Below are positions 6,257 through 15,097 of a DNA stretch of 15,097 nucleotides, in pieces; position 1 is the first letter of the stretch, and each line of letters begins with the position of its first letter. The position numbers and the translations under genes are program-made. The notes beneath the pieces were generated by a model. That model did no database searches, had not been told where the DNA came from, and saw nothing but the letters and a program-made list of their open reading frames with translations. The stretch covers positions 9,040-24,136 of the forward strand of contig FLMG01003680.1 of NCBI GenBank assembly GCA_900088475.1. The letters run 5' to 3'. Source of the stretch: Hyphochytrium catenoides. Taxonomy: Eukaryota; Sar; Hyphochytriomycetes; Hyphochytriales; Hyphochytriaceae.

Positions 6257-8913
6257 TTATTTGATGGATGTGGTCTCCGCCAGACTTGGGACTTTCCGTG
6301 CGTACACAAGCTTACATCCCACCTCTAACCATTCATTTTCCTTTTCCCTCTTCTGGTCTGAGTAATTCTTCTCTCCCGCCATTTCGGATGCGCCGTCATA
6401 GCTTGGTGGAAGCTTAACAGAGGACATCGGTAGCAGAAGGACGGCATACTTCTCACGACCTAAGACAAAAGAGGAAGACGGAATCTAATAAGGGCCGAGG
6501 GAAGAGTGCCGCGCGGACCAAGTTCAAGGTTTCATCTCTTACCTTTCTTTGCTGCTTCTCCTTTTCCACGGTCGTCTTCCTCCTGTCTGTCCTCGGCCCT
6601 GTGCAATAGAGGCAGAATTGGCCTCCTCGCCAAGACGCTGTGCAGATCGGGCGCCAAGCTTTCCTCTTCCTCCTTCAATGGCAGGCTTTCCAGGTAGCCA
6701 ACGCCCTGACGACGCAAGCCATGAGACACATTAAAAAATAGTGAAGAAAGCGTATAAACCGGAAAGGGCAGAACACAAGATATTATTACCAAGTGAGAGA
6801 GAGGACCGAGAGGAACTCCTATAAGGCACACGTAACGCGATTATGCGGCCCAGCTCAACAGGACAACTCGGTCAGAGAGAGGAGACTTCATGACTAGAGA
6901 CAGAAAGACCATTACCTGTGGACAGAAGAGTCTTGAACCTTCCCCTTCACTATTCCACCTTGTAAACATGTCCTGCTCCACCACTGCCTTGGAGCTCTCT
7001 CTGTACACATCCAGTGCCCGATCATTAATCTCAGGCTTTGAGCGCAGTCGGCGATGGCTTCCTGCCTCTTTGAAGGTTGCAGCAGACGAATCAGATGAGG
7101 ACTTTGACGACGTCGAGGCATATGGTGAGAGCGCTTTGCTGGTGTCGACGTCAGGAAGAGGAAGAAGCGATCGAGAAGACCGCTCCTGGTAATCTGACGC
7201 TAGAAGACTCTGACGGCGGGTATCCCAGCGGGAAAGCTGGTAAGGCGGAGATGAGGGCAGATCCGCAAGGCCACCTAGGGAACATACGGCGAAGAATGAA
7301 TGCGAAGGTGGTTAAAACAGGGAACGACGAGAAACAGAGTGCCCACAGGGAGAGCGGTGCAAAGGAGGCAATCGAAAGAGGAAGGAGAAATGGGGATTAG
7401 CCTGAGAGAAGAGAGCATAGCAATGCGCTTTAACTGGGCCAATGGACTTTGTATACAGCACCAAGATGGAGCCGGAAAAAGCAGTGACACCTCACCAAGT
7501 AGTGCCATAGAGATGCAGAGACCCATCAGAACCGAGACTCCTTTTGCGACTTTCGCCCTAACCGGGCTCCCTCTCCTGTTATTGTGATGAAGCTCTTCAC
7601 CCTCTGAGGAGTAGCCAGGAGAGCTGGGTGCCGTCGTCGCCGGAGAGCAGGAGCCTGGTGGCGACGAAACATAGTAGGGCTCCTCCTCTGCGCCTCCTTT
7701 CGTTGTTTCATGATCTCTCTCATGTTTGCTCAATTTTCCCTTCAATAGAGCATTCTCCGCGACAAGCCGCTGATTTTCTCTCTCTAAGTCTGTGATTCTA
7801 GTCCTTGCCTCCTGCAGCTTGAACTCTAGCTCATCAAGGTAAGCTTTCTTCCTCTCCCGGTGCAGCTGTGCTGAAAGACGGTTTCTGATCAACCTTCTCT
7901 GCTTCTTTGCCTCCTTTGACAGCGTCGCCTCGTCCACCTTGCCTACTGTTTGTTCCATTAGCTTATCAAGCTCTGCTTTCATGAGTTCCTCCTCTTCCTT
8001 CTTACTGGGAAGAGATAGAGAAGACGAGGACAAAGACGACCCATAAGAATCTTTGCCGTGGCTTCCTTGCAACTCTTGCTTTGGAGAGAAAGAGGAGTTC
8101 GACGAGACACGCTGTCTTTTCCGCTTCAATAGTCTTTCCTTGGCTTCTTTCCTCGCTTCCGCGGCCTTTTGTCTCCTTTTTATTGGGTCAGTCTCTCCCC
8201 CAAGAGGAAGGGTCGCCGGGGATTTAGGCAGGAGAGAAGATTCTTCTTCAAGAGACATAAAGTCCATCGTGGACTGCGGGGATGACACTTTGAGTTCACC
8301 TGCGGTCGCAAAGGAAGCCGAGACCTGGAGCTTTTTGCCCTTCTGTAGGGAATCGTTCTCCTCCTCGGCTTTATATCCAGACTTCGCTATGTCTTGGCAG
8401 TTCTCGACTTTGACAAGCAGTTCTCTCTCTCTTTCTCCATCTCTATCCCCCACCTCAATGCCTTCCATCTCCGTTGCCAAAAGAGACGAATCCGCGCCTG
8501 TCTCCAGGCACGCGTCGGGATCCCATTTTATCTCCATATCTGTCGGCGCTGGCGCATCTTTTTAATGGAGGGGAAGCGGAGCCAGCGCGATAGGTGGAAT
8601 GAGTTTAGGCGGGTAGAAAAGGTGTTAGACGGAGTAGAGCTCTATACTGTTAAACAGCACAGACAGGTTGAAGAAATGGACGAGACAGCAATCACTGCAT
8701 ACGAAGAGCGATAAGGCAACAACCTCTTGGCATTATAAGGGAAAGGCAGATGGAGGCGAGCAGAGAAAGAGAAGATGATAACTTGAGCAGAAAGGAATCT
8801 TTACCGAACAAAGGAAGGTCTGCATTATCGTAGAGGTCATTCGTCAGGCCCAGATCATCCATGTCCAGAGTGATGGGCCAGAGCTCCTCACGCTGTTCTG
8901 TATCTCCCTTCAT
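6257..8913 (-). CDS. ATF6-like membrane-tethered bZIP transcription factor (5 exons)
   Basis: Exons 8913-8805, 8557-7496, 7274-6916, 6705-6543 and 6459-6257 join with consistent phases (1, 1, 0, 1) into 631 aa. Human ATF6-alpha is 670 aa. The N-terminus is acidic (LDMDDLGLTNDLYDN), suiting an activation domain. The bZIP lies at about 251-312: basic region RRLIRNRLSAQLHRERKK, then a leucine zipper (LEFKLQ...LERENQRLVAENALL). It is closest in pattern to plant bZIP17/28 and ATF6. A single hydrophobic helix (GVSVLMGLCISMALLGGL, about 376-393) follows a basic stretch, predicting a cytosolic N-terminus. The luminal tail has RRQSLL at about 410-415, a Site-1 protease-like RxxL some 18 residues past the membrane. 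The last exon (REKYAVLLLPMSSVKLPPS, EWLEVGCKLVYARK) resembles the ATF6 luminal core. Expected role: endoplasmic reticulum stress sensor released by Golgi proteolysis. Odd: His replaces the usual Ser/Cys in the basic signature. ATG 8913 is the first after an in-frame stop. Confidence 0.8.
7275..7495 (-). other. Intron after the transmembrane segment of the ATF6-like gene
   Basis: The donor CTTG|GTGAGG and acceptor TTCCCTAG|GTGG keep phase 1 and open a further 119 codons. Read unspliced, the frame stops at TAG 7275-7277 after a hydrophobic, cysteine-rich tail that I regard as intron. A closer acceptor (CTCTCAG near 7399) would give an immediate TAA. Confidence 0.65.
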
Positions 8914-9148
8914 CCTTTCTCTTGTGGCTGTTGGTTCCCCTTCTATAATGCTCTACTCGTAAGTAGCGTGTTGCAGCTCGATGCGTCCAAGACTCGTTTC
9001 CAGACGCGTTGACAGTGAGTTGACTCGGCCACGCTGTGTTCTAAGAAACGAAAGCAGCAAGTGTACCGGTCAGGGATCCAATGGAGTGAGTTTCCTGTTG
9101 GAGATCCGCGGACGCAAGGGGTTGTAAGGCTGAAAGAGAAAGAGAAAA

Positions 9149-9151
<3 letters not shown>

Positions 9152-9198
<47 letters not shown>
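9152..9198. repeat. (AG)n microsatellite, 47 nt uninterrupted
   Basis: A pure alternating AG run, the longest in the window. It explains the RERERER and SLSLSL pseudo-proteins that overlap it in several frames. Confidence 0.98.
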
Positions 9199-9201
<3 letters not shown>

Positions 9202-10102
9202 GAACTCTCTGTTCTTGAGAAGCTTCGTCTTGCGAGCACTTCCGCTGTGACAACAGCAGACCGCTTCTCGCACTCTTTGGCTCTCTCTGTTGATGAAGTC
9301 ATCCATCCCATCATCTGCAAAGAGTAATAAAGAGGGGCCATGCTGGGTCAGGCCGGAGAAGAGACAGAGGTTCAGAGAGATATGAAAAACGTGATAGTTT
9401 AGTCTGTGTTAAAGGTAGAGACAGGTGACTTTTGAAGACAATGAGAGGGAGCAGAGAGAGATGAAGAGATTCAGGCCTAATCCTTCCTAGTTATCAGCAG
9501 TATAGGTCCCGCATGTGTACTTGAACTTCCAAGAACTACAAACTAGGGCAGAGGAGAAGGAATGGTACTCGTACTTTCTCTGAATAGATTTCAAAGGACG
9601 TTTCTGAAGTCTTTGAAATAATAAAATGTAGCGGGGGATCTTTGTGGGACAAGGTCTCAATGTTGCAAAAGGATATTTTTGGCATTTTCGTTTCGAATGT
9701 TCTTCACTTGTAGTAGTCGTCTCTTGACGTTTCTTTCTATTGTCAGTCGTTGGATGTCGTCCGATGTTAGCGTTGTACACCTAAGAAAGACGGGCAAAGG
9801 CTCCCCTGTACAGCTCGATGTACTCTTCTAGAACATGGGGAAGGGTCAGACGATCGATCAGTCCAATACTTGATGCAGGAAGAACTCTTAGGCTTATTAC
9901 TGGGTGTACGCCCCTAGTGGGGCCCTGAGCGAATGTGTGGTCCACAATGGAACCTGCCCTTTGAACCGCTTTTCAAATAAGTGCATACATAGTCATACGC
10001 TCCCCTTAGAGAGACTTCATATCTTCATATCTGAAACATCATTGCAGTTCTGAGAGCTGACCAATAACTGGCTAATAATAATGAGCTCAAATACTATCAT
10101 AG

Positions 10103-10324
10103 TGGCAGATCGTCACGGTCATCAAAGAGGAGGCTCCTGTTGATAATAAGTCGTCATCATGGACTCATCTTGATGATGCCGCCTCCGAAGAAGGGGAAGA
10201 GAAGGACCTTTCATCATCAGCCCATCTGCTCTCTCACAATGTCAATGTCAGGGAAGAGCTCATCAAATCTCCTTGTTGGACATCCAAGTGTGGTGAGATG
10301 AGAGCCTTTACATTCTACCGATGA
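10103..10324 (+). other. Orphan open segment, possible exon or gene relic
   Basis: The frame is open for 73 codons between TAG 10100-10102 and tandem TGA codons at 10322-10327. It reads VIKEEAPVDNKSSSWTHLDD, EEGEEKDLSSSAHLL, NVREELIKSPCW and EMRAFTFYR. The acidic/serine-rich composition looks coding, but there is no initiating ATG and the flanking splice signals are weak. I do not recognise a family. A decayed gene fragment, a single exon of a spliced gene, or chance are all possible. Confidence 0.3.
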
Positions 10325-10572
10325 TGAGGCTGCCATTGTTTTCTCAAGATTTTGGGTAAGAAAGTTGTGCAACCTTCTTCTCCTTACAGTACCAGTAGTT
10401 TCAAAACAGCTGTCTAAACGTTATGAAAGAACCTGACAATTATTCCACTTCATAAACGTGTACACAAACACTCTGCGAAAGCAAGAGAAGAAGGCATGGC
10501 GATTAGCTTCGAGTGATCCTGGCACCAGCGAATGGATAGGATTCGAGAGAGGGAGAAGATCTCTGCAGAAAG

Positions 10573-11496
10573 CTAACGCCGCCAGGAGAATAAGCTGGCC
10601 GCCAAAAGACCGCCAGCTGCCACAACGCCAGAGAGGTAAATTGCACGTCTTTGCCAGCGCTGATTGTGCCACTTTTCCCAGGTTTGCAGTTGCTCCCCGA
10701 CTCCTTGCAGCAAGCCATCTCTCCCGCTTCCCTTGTAGGTTTTGCCATGGGCCATGACTATGATGTCTACTCTTCCAATGGAGCGCATTAGTTGATCAAA
10801 CCACTGCTTCAGCGCTGGTGGGTCTTCTACAATGTAGTAAAACAGCTTGTTTGTGCAGAGTGTGCCTTCTGCTCCAGTGGTTCTCACATACCAACGGACC
10901 AAGGCCGGGCATGCCTCTACATCTTCTTTGGCGAGGTTGAAGGCCATATCCGTGATGAGGAGAGAGCGCGAGGGAGCATGAAAGAGGACTACCTCGTCTA
11001 GCCGTTTGCAACCTTCCATAAAGAAGAGCTCAAGTCCTGCTTTGTCTTTCCAGTCCTTCAAAGGAAAACTCTCTTTGCCAAGCCCATCAAACTCTGAGAC
11101 GTGGTCTGGTGGAAGCTTTTGTTTCAGCCCTGATACCCCATACAGAGATAGTTCTTCATGAGTGCCAGTCCCTTCACGTTGCTGCAGAGCTCGCTTGAAA
11201 GGCGCTGCCCACAGCCAGTGCACGGCGTTAGGAGCCAGTATGTAGCGGACACGTCCCACTTCCGCTATCTTTGAGAAGAGTGCCTCCGAAGGAGGGAAGG
11301 GAGAGATCACAAGTAACTCGTCTGAGGAACGAGATGGTGCAGGAGAGAGACGAACAATGGTGCAACGATGAGGGAGATAGAATGTGCCTATAAGGCGCCC
11401 CATATTGTACTGGAGCTTGCCCTCTAGCGTCCAGATAGTGTCTGGTACCACAGTGATAAGTTCAAACTCCTCTGGTGCAACGAATTCAGGGAACAT
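10573..11496 (-). CDS. DUF4336 family protein with C-terminal membrane segment
   Basis: An intronless 307-aa frame. It starts at an ATG preceded directly by an in-frame TGA, so the N-terminus is secure. The start fits the family: a TIWTLEG strand, then TFYLPHRCTIVRLS, SPFPPSEAL and YILAPNAVHWLW. The diagnostic central part is SLYGVSGLKQKLP followed by DEVVLFHAPSRSLLITDMAF. DUF4336 proteins are predicted to have a metallo-beta-lactamase-like fold and occur in cyanobacteria, plants and algae; the reaction is unknown to me. Residues about 285-304 (AIYLSGVVAAGGLLAASLF) form a hydrophobic helix, with basic residues before it and WRR after it, suggesting a C-terminal anchor. No obvious plastid transit peptide is visible. 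The gene is separated from its neighbours by large spacers. Confidence 0.78.
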   Translation of the reverse strand: MFPEFVAPEEFELITVVPDTIWTLEGKLQYNMGRLIGTFYLPHRCTIVRLSPAPSRSSDELLVISPFPPSEALFSKIAEVGRVRYILAPNAVHWLWAAPFKRALQQREGTGTHEELSLYGVSGLKQKLPPDHVSEFDGLGKESFPLKDWKDKAGLELFFMEGCKRLDEVVLFHAPSRSLLITDMAFNLAKEDVEACPALVRWYVRTTGAEGTLCTNKLFYYIVEDPPALKQWFDQLMRSIGRVDIIVMAHGKTYKGSGRDGLLQGVGEQLQTWEKWHNQRWQRRAIYLSGVVAAGGLLAASLFSWRR

Positions 11497-12364
11497 CTTT
11501 CAGCCGTGTTTCCTCTTGTCTCTTCTGGTTTCCTTCCTCCGCCGTCCTCCTCCGACTACCTTGTAAGATACTAGAACGTGGGGTCAGCACGCAGGCCCAA
11601 GCTCTATTACGTCGTAGAGACCAATCTAGATAAATTGAAGGTATCACTTTTTAGGGAGAGATGCGCATCCTACTCATGTCCAATGACAAGTGTTGCCTCT
11701 CGTACTCCAAGGACTGCAAGATACTGCTTTTGAGAAAGTCTAGGAGAGTGCCTGTCCTATCTAGTCTATTGCTATCTTTCTTCCCTCTGCTCGATCCCAC
11801 CCTCAGTATGAATTCTACCCTGCAGTCCTTCTAAAAATCTTTCTGTCTGCTGTTAGACTGCTTTGCCGTACTCCTTTACTCGTCTCCTGCTTCTTTCTCT
11901 TCTAATATTATAAATTCTCACTGTCGTCTGCGCAGAGGATCAGAAGAAGATTCTTCCACGAAAGAAGTGGTGTGCGACTCCTTCTCCGCCTTTTTTCATG
12001 GAGGTGGTTACTCTGTTTCTCTCTCTCTCTCCTCTCTTCCCTTTGCTCTCTCTTTCTCTCTCTTCCCTCTTCCCCTTCTCTCTCCCTCTCTCTGTCGCTC
12101 GCTCTCATCACTTTTCCTTCCCCATAAATGCTGCTCAAATGCATGGACTCAGCTGATGAGCCCCAAATGTTAGCCGTAGTTCTTTGTAGCTACACAACTC
12201 GCGTGTAACCTCAATGATAACTAACATTCACGTACGCACATGGCACCTACCAGGGGCTTTTTATTACCCCTGCGATTGTGACAATATTGATGGCTGAACG
12301 TTCTTGAATAAGGGGACTCTCAAGGGGCATTGTATATTATTGGGGTAAGGGAAAAAGACGCAGG
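11497..12364. other. Spacer between the DUF4336 gene and U6, with CT-rich tracts
   Basis: This contains the presumed promoter of the DUF4336 gene, CT-rich simple sequence at about 12010-12100 and a hairpin at 12251-12272. On the + strand a 57-codon ATG frame starts at 11661 (MRILLMSNDKCC). A splice-flanked segment follows at about 11937-12001 (acceptor CTGCGCAG, reading SEEDSSTKEVVCDSFS). Together they might be exons of an unrecognised small gene, but the support is weak. Confidence 0.4.
12251..12272. repeat. Inverted repeat CAGGGG...CCCCTG
   Basis: Six-bp perfect arms (12251-12256 and 12267-12272) flank a 10-nt AT-rich loop, about 120 nt upstream of U6. No known function. Confidence 0.5.
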
Positions 12365-12372
12365 TTTATAAA
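12365..12372 (+). promoter_or_regulatory. TATA box of the U6 gene
   Basis: TTTATAAA lies 23-30 nt upstream of the predicted U6 start, the usual place for the TATA element of external (type 3) RNA polymerase III promoters. I did not find a plant-type upstream sequence element. Confidence 0.8.
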
Positions 12373-12394
12373 GGAGTAGGTTCCATTTTCTTTC

Positions 12395-12418
12395 GGATTC
12401 CCTTCGGGGATCATCCGT

Positions 12419-12450
<32 letters not shown>

Positions 12451-12499
12451 GGCCCCTGCGCAAGGATGACACGCACAAATCGAGAATGTATCGAACTTT
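12395..12499 (+). ncRNA. U6: U6 spliceosomal snRNA
   Basis: The central block from about 12417 is nearly invariant across eukaryotes. It includes AAAATTGGAACGATACAGAG (with the ACAGAG box that pairs with the 5' splice site), then GATTAGCATGGCCCCTGCGC (with the AGC triad region) and AAGGATGACACGC (internal stem-loop). The 5' end forms a short stem-loop, ATTCCC-TTCG-GGGAT, as in plant U6. The 3' end runs to an oligo-T stretch. U6 forms the catalytic core of the spliceosome with U2. The exact 5' base is uncertain by 1-2 nt. It looks intact and functional. Confidence 0.98.
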
Positions 12500-12504
12500 T
12501 TTTT
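12497..12504 (+). terminator. RNA polymerase III oligo-T terminator of U6
   Basis: Eight consecutive T residues follow the conserved U6 3' end directly. The transcript normally ends within the first few. Confidence 0.9.
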
Positions 12505-13422
12505 CTCCTAATTTCCACGAACCAGCTACCGCTAACCGCTCTACGCTTTACTAGAAGAATGCTATAGAAATCAGCATAGTATCTCCAAATCTTAAAGAAT
12601 ATCAACCGCAAACGGCCAGCGTTGCTTCTGCTTTTTAGAGGATTTTGGGACTTAGTCCCCAATTCTGAAGATAGCTTGCGGCAGCAGCTGCTTGATGGCA
12701 AAGCTTCATGAAGACCAGAAGAAAGTGCAATGACGACTGGACCGGACAGGACACTAGGCGCGTCAGCAGAAGATGAGGCCTGCTTTTATCGATGTAGCTC
12801 CATTATAGTTCTTTGCTATTGATGGCGGTCGGGTGGTGAGGCCTCCAGTGAGGTTACATTGACACCGCCGCCTTGTCAAGTCCGCTGAGGCTGTGGTGAT
12901 GGAGTTGGGTCTTCATGCGCCAAGCTAGGCTCTATATGGTGACCCGCGATTGTCCTCTATGTGATTCCTCTTCTCTCCACGTATTAATCACTCTTCTCCT
13001 TCTTCTTGTTGTTTGAACATTTTTCTGGGGCATAGCTCCACTATAGTATCGCACTCATGAACCATTTGGAAGAGGCTAGAGGAATCATCACAAGGTCATG
13101 TCAGAGCTTACACGCTAATGTCATTAAAGAGCTCGCCCTAGCTTTATAATAAATGATCCCTACCCGCGTAGGCCTACAGAGCTCCTTCCGTTGACGCTGC
13201 TGAGGAGAGAAGAAATGCTTCCAGCTTTGTCGACGTCATCCTTGCTGGCTTAGCTGGGAAGTATTACCGAGCTTCAGCAGATTCAGTCAGATATGCTTGG
13301 CCCATTTGCGCCCGTCTCGTCAGAGTATATCCGCTGACAGCGTCTTCCCTCTCCGGGCAAGGGCAAGACTCGTAGCAAGCGCCTACACATTCTCTCTTTT
13401 CACAAGTGGACGACATCAGCTC
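12505..13422. other. Spacer between U6 and DRG1, containing repeat copy 2
   Basis: No gene is recognisable. It holds a GGGACT-T-AGTCCC hairpin at 12647-12659, the inverted repeat copy and, nearer 13423, the presumed 3' untranslated region of DRG1. I saw no AATAAA on the - strand within it. Confidence 0.5.
12817..12936 (-). repeat. Dispersed repeat, copy 2 (inverted relative to copy 1)
   Basis: The reverse complement matches 3416-3570 in three blocks: GAGCCTAGCTT, a CATGA(A/T)GA(C/T)CCAAC block, and a 39-nt core at 12831-12869 differing from copy 1 at one base. It lacks most of the upstream open frame, and homology stops abruptly near 12936. The short reading EPSLAHEDPTPSPQPQRT ends in TGA, parallel to the TAG-terminated tail of copy 1. 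It also lacks the A-rich end. Confidence 0.7.
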
Positions 13423-14989
13423 CTAAATTTTCTTTACGATCTGCACGATATCTTCATCATGCAGAATATGATCCTTCCCGCACTTCATGGGCTGGTGCTT
13501 GACACTGGAGCCCCATACCCAGGCGTACTTGAACTGGTGGATAATGCCGCGATGGATCTTGTTGCAAAAATCCTCGATGCTCGGATTTGAGGACCGTAGA
13601 ACCACCGGCGCGGTGTAGTCAGGGATCAGGCCTTTTGGCTTGGTATAAATACTAGGAAAGAGACAGAGAAAGGGGTTAGAGATGCACATGTAACAGCGAC
13701 ATAGAGACGAATGATAACTCGAAAGAGCGATGAAAGGGATGAAAGGACGAGAACTAGACCATTCGCATACCCTACGATCCGATTGTCTAAGCAAAGTATA
13801 GGAGGGGATGATAGGAAAGGTGCTTTCAAGCTAGTTTGGAGGCGCAAAGTGAGAGATGAGCATGCGAGAGGCCCAAGTACCGGATCATGTTCGCTTTCTC
13901 CCATACGGTCTCCAAGAGCTCATCAAAGTTCCAGCCGTGATGGGCAGAAATAGGTACGTGGTTGGGGAGCTGGTCAATGAGGTCGAGCTCCTCTATCACT
14001 AAGGAGTCAATCTTGTTCATCACGTAGACCACCGGAATGTAGACGCGGTTACCCTCAATTGCGTCAATCAACTGCCCACAAAAGAAGAAAGTAGAAGGTC
14101 AGAAGATGAACAGTGGCGCCTAGGCGCAAATGAACCAATAGAGCGAACAGCAAGGGCACAAGAGGAAGAGGAAACTCGTTTCGTTATCGAGTTTCTTAAG
14201 AGACCAAGAGCGGAGCTGGCGGCCACGTTAGAGATACCGAAGAGCCACGTGGAGAGAAATCTCCTGAAAGGACAAGGTGCAGTTGAGCAAGGAAAAGGAC
14301 AGACCGAGGAAAGAGTAAGAAAGCTTAGTGTTTGTCTTACATCATCCACGGTACAGTCCTCTCTGAGAACGATGTCAGCGGAGAGAATCCGATACTCCTT
14401 CAGCACCTCACGACAGATATCTGCGTTCAGGTGCGTCGCTTGGACTGTGGATTGAAAGTTGATTCCTCCTCTCTCCTTCTTACGGAAGAGAAGATTTGGA
14501 GGCCGCTTGTTGATTCTGCAAGAGAATGTAAGGGTGGTGGGAGGCAAGGAGGAGCCGTGTAAAGATGAATAATGCCAACGGAATCTTCGCCTTCCTGAAA
14601 CACTACCATGCCATCCTAGTCCTTCCTCTTCATAGTCACCTTCCCCGTGTCAAGATCCCTTCTCAATAGGTCAATCCTGTCAATAAAACAGAGCCTATCT
14701 CTCTTCCGTGCTTGCCGGGCTTCTTGTGACATCACCCTTGGATGCCGTGCTCATGCGTTCCCTCTCTCTCTCACCTCATTCTCTCTCCGCCTCTCTATGG
14801 CTTACCTAATTCCGAAACCCTCGAGCTCAGCTTCGATGATCTTCTTATGCAGCAGTGGCTTGGTGGCGTCCAGCACAATGAGAATGACGTTGCAGGTCCG
14901 CGCTGTACCGATGACCTGGCGACCTCGACCCTTCCCATCTTTGGCTCCTTCAATAATACCAGGCAGGTCGAGGATCTGGATACGAGCTC
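13423..14989 (-). CDS. DRG1: DRG1 GTPase, C-terminal part (partial, 4 exons)
   Basis: Exons 14989-14806, 14515-14341, 14071-13881 and 13651-13423 join in phase, giving about 258 residues to a TAG. The full family length is about 367, so the N-terminus and P-loop (G1) lie beyond the window edge. Visible: the G3 region [20 protein letters not shown], the DRG insert [31 protein letters not shown] (G4, NKID), [14 protein letters not shown] (G5) and the TGS domain IYTKPKG...PDYTAPVVL...DFCNKIH, ending [14 protein letters not shown]1 is a conserved eukaryotic Obg-type GTPase that works with DFRP1/ZC3H15 and associates with ribosomes. Near-perfect motif identity makes it DRG1 rather than DRG2. The first exon is preceded by CTCCTAACAG, a textbook branch/acceptor. 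Introns are 229-290 nt. Confidence 0.97.
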
Positions 14990-15069
14990 CTGTTAGGAGA
15001 GGAGATACATGCCCATGTTCAGGGCGAAGGGAGTGTTCGGGTGGGAGGCAAAGAGACATAGAAAGAAAG

Positions 15070-15097
15070 GGAGAGAGAGAGAGAGAGAGAGAGAGAG
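15070..15097. repeat. (GA)n microsatellite at the window end
   Basis: Alternating GA from 15070 to the last base, lying inside a DRG1 intron (a CT tract on the gene's sense strand). The true length is unknown because the window ends. Confidence 0.95.

Larger units (their letters stand above)
8914..10572. other. Spacer between the ATF6-like and DUF4336 genes
   Basis: This is the presumed promoter and 5' leader of the ATF6-like gene plus the 3' flank of the DUF4336 gene. It holds a long (AG)n microsatellite, a small hairpin around 9911-9924 (CCCC...GGGG) and one orphan open segment. A 97-codon frame on the - strand at 9487-9780 has no recognisable motif and looks like chance. I see no RNA gene here. 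Confidence 0.5.

Noticed and set aside
7275-7495. C-terminal 73 residues of the unspliced bZIP frame as a real tail
   Set aside because: The stretch has a GTGAGG donor and TTCCCTAG acceptor, and splicing it out restores a long frame that continues into an ATF6-like end.
9041-9341. Overlapping frames on both strands rich in RERERE or SLSLSL
   Set aside because: They are translations of the (AG)n microsatellite; no conserved domain and no consistent frame.
12444-12701. 85-codon - strand frame across the U6 gene
   Set aside because: It overlaps the invariant U6 sequence and has no recognisable motif.
1-15097. CRISPR arrays, bacterial operons or tRNA genes
   Set aside because: No spaced direct repeats other than microsatellites, no tRNA-like T-arm with cloverleaf, and the intron-split genes rule out a prokaryotic layout.

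Overview
This is eukaryotic nuclear DNA. The genes are split by spliceosomal introns of about 65-440 nt with mostly GT-AG borders, and there is a complete U6 snRNA gene. An AP2-domain protein, a plant/ATF6-type membrane-tethered bZIP and a DUF4336 protein (a family I know from cyanobacteria, algae and plants) sit next to an animal-like Slo potassium channel. That mix suggests a photosynthetic alga, plausibly a stramenopile such as a eustigmatophyte. The organism is inference, not something seen directly. GA/CT microsatellites pervade introns and spacers and generate most of the meaningless long ORFs (RERERE, SLSLSL).

Layout. (1) 125-3201, + strand: the last nine recognisable exons of a Slo/BK-like potassium channel, covering the end of the second RCK region. 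One intron appears to be GC-AG. (2) About 3416-3570: a dispersed repeat with an ORF tail and an A-rich end; its partner lies inverted at 12817-12936. (3) 3571-4544: mostly unassigned, with one exon-like segment. (4) 4545-5965, + strand: a five-exon gene that joins an SSXT (SS18/GIF-type) domain, GRP/RGG-rich DNA- or RNA-binding-like repeats, and an AP2 domain in one frame. (5) 6257-8913, - strand: a five-exon ATF6-like bZIP of 631 aa with a transmembrane helix and a luminal tail, convergent with gene 4. (6) 8914-10572: spacer with a 47-nt (AG)n tract and an orphan open segment. (7) 10573-11496, - strand: an intronless DUF4336 protein with a C-terminal membrane segment. (8) 12395-12499, + strand: U6 snRNA with a TATA box and an oligo-T terminator. 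(9) 13423-14989, - strand: the C-terminal four exons of the GTPase DRG1.

Functionally the genes are independent eukaryotic housekeeping and regulatory loci rather than an operon: ion flux (Slo), transcription (SSXT-AP2), endoplasmic reticulum stress signalling (ATF6-like), splicing (U6) and translation-associated GTPase (DRG1). The most notable items are the SSXT-AP2 fusion and the reconstructed ATF6-like protein, which has a candidate Site-1 protease motif at about the animal spacing. All exon models were derived by hand from splice signals and reading-frame phase; transcript data would settle them.
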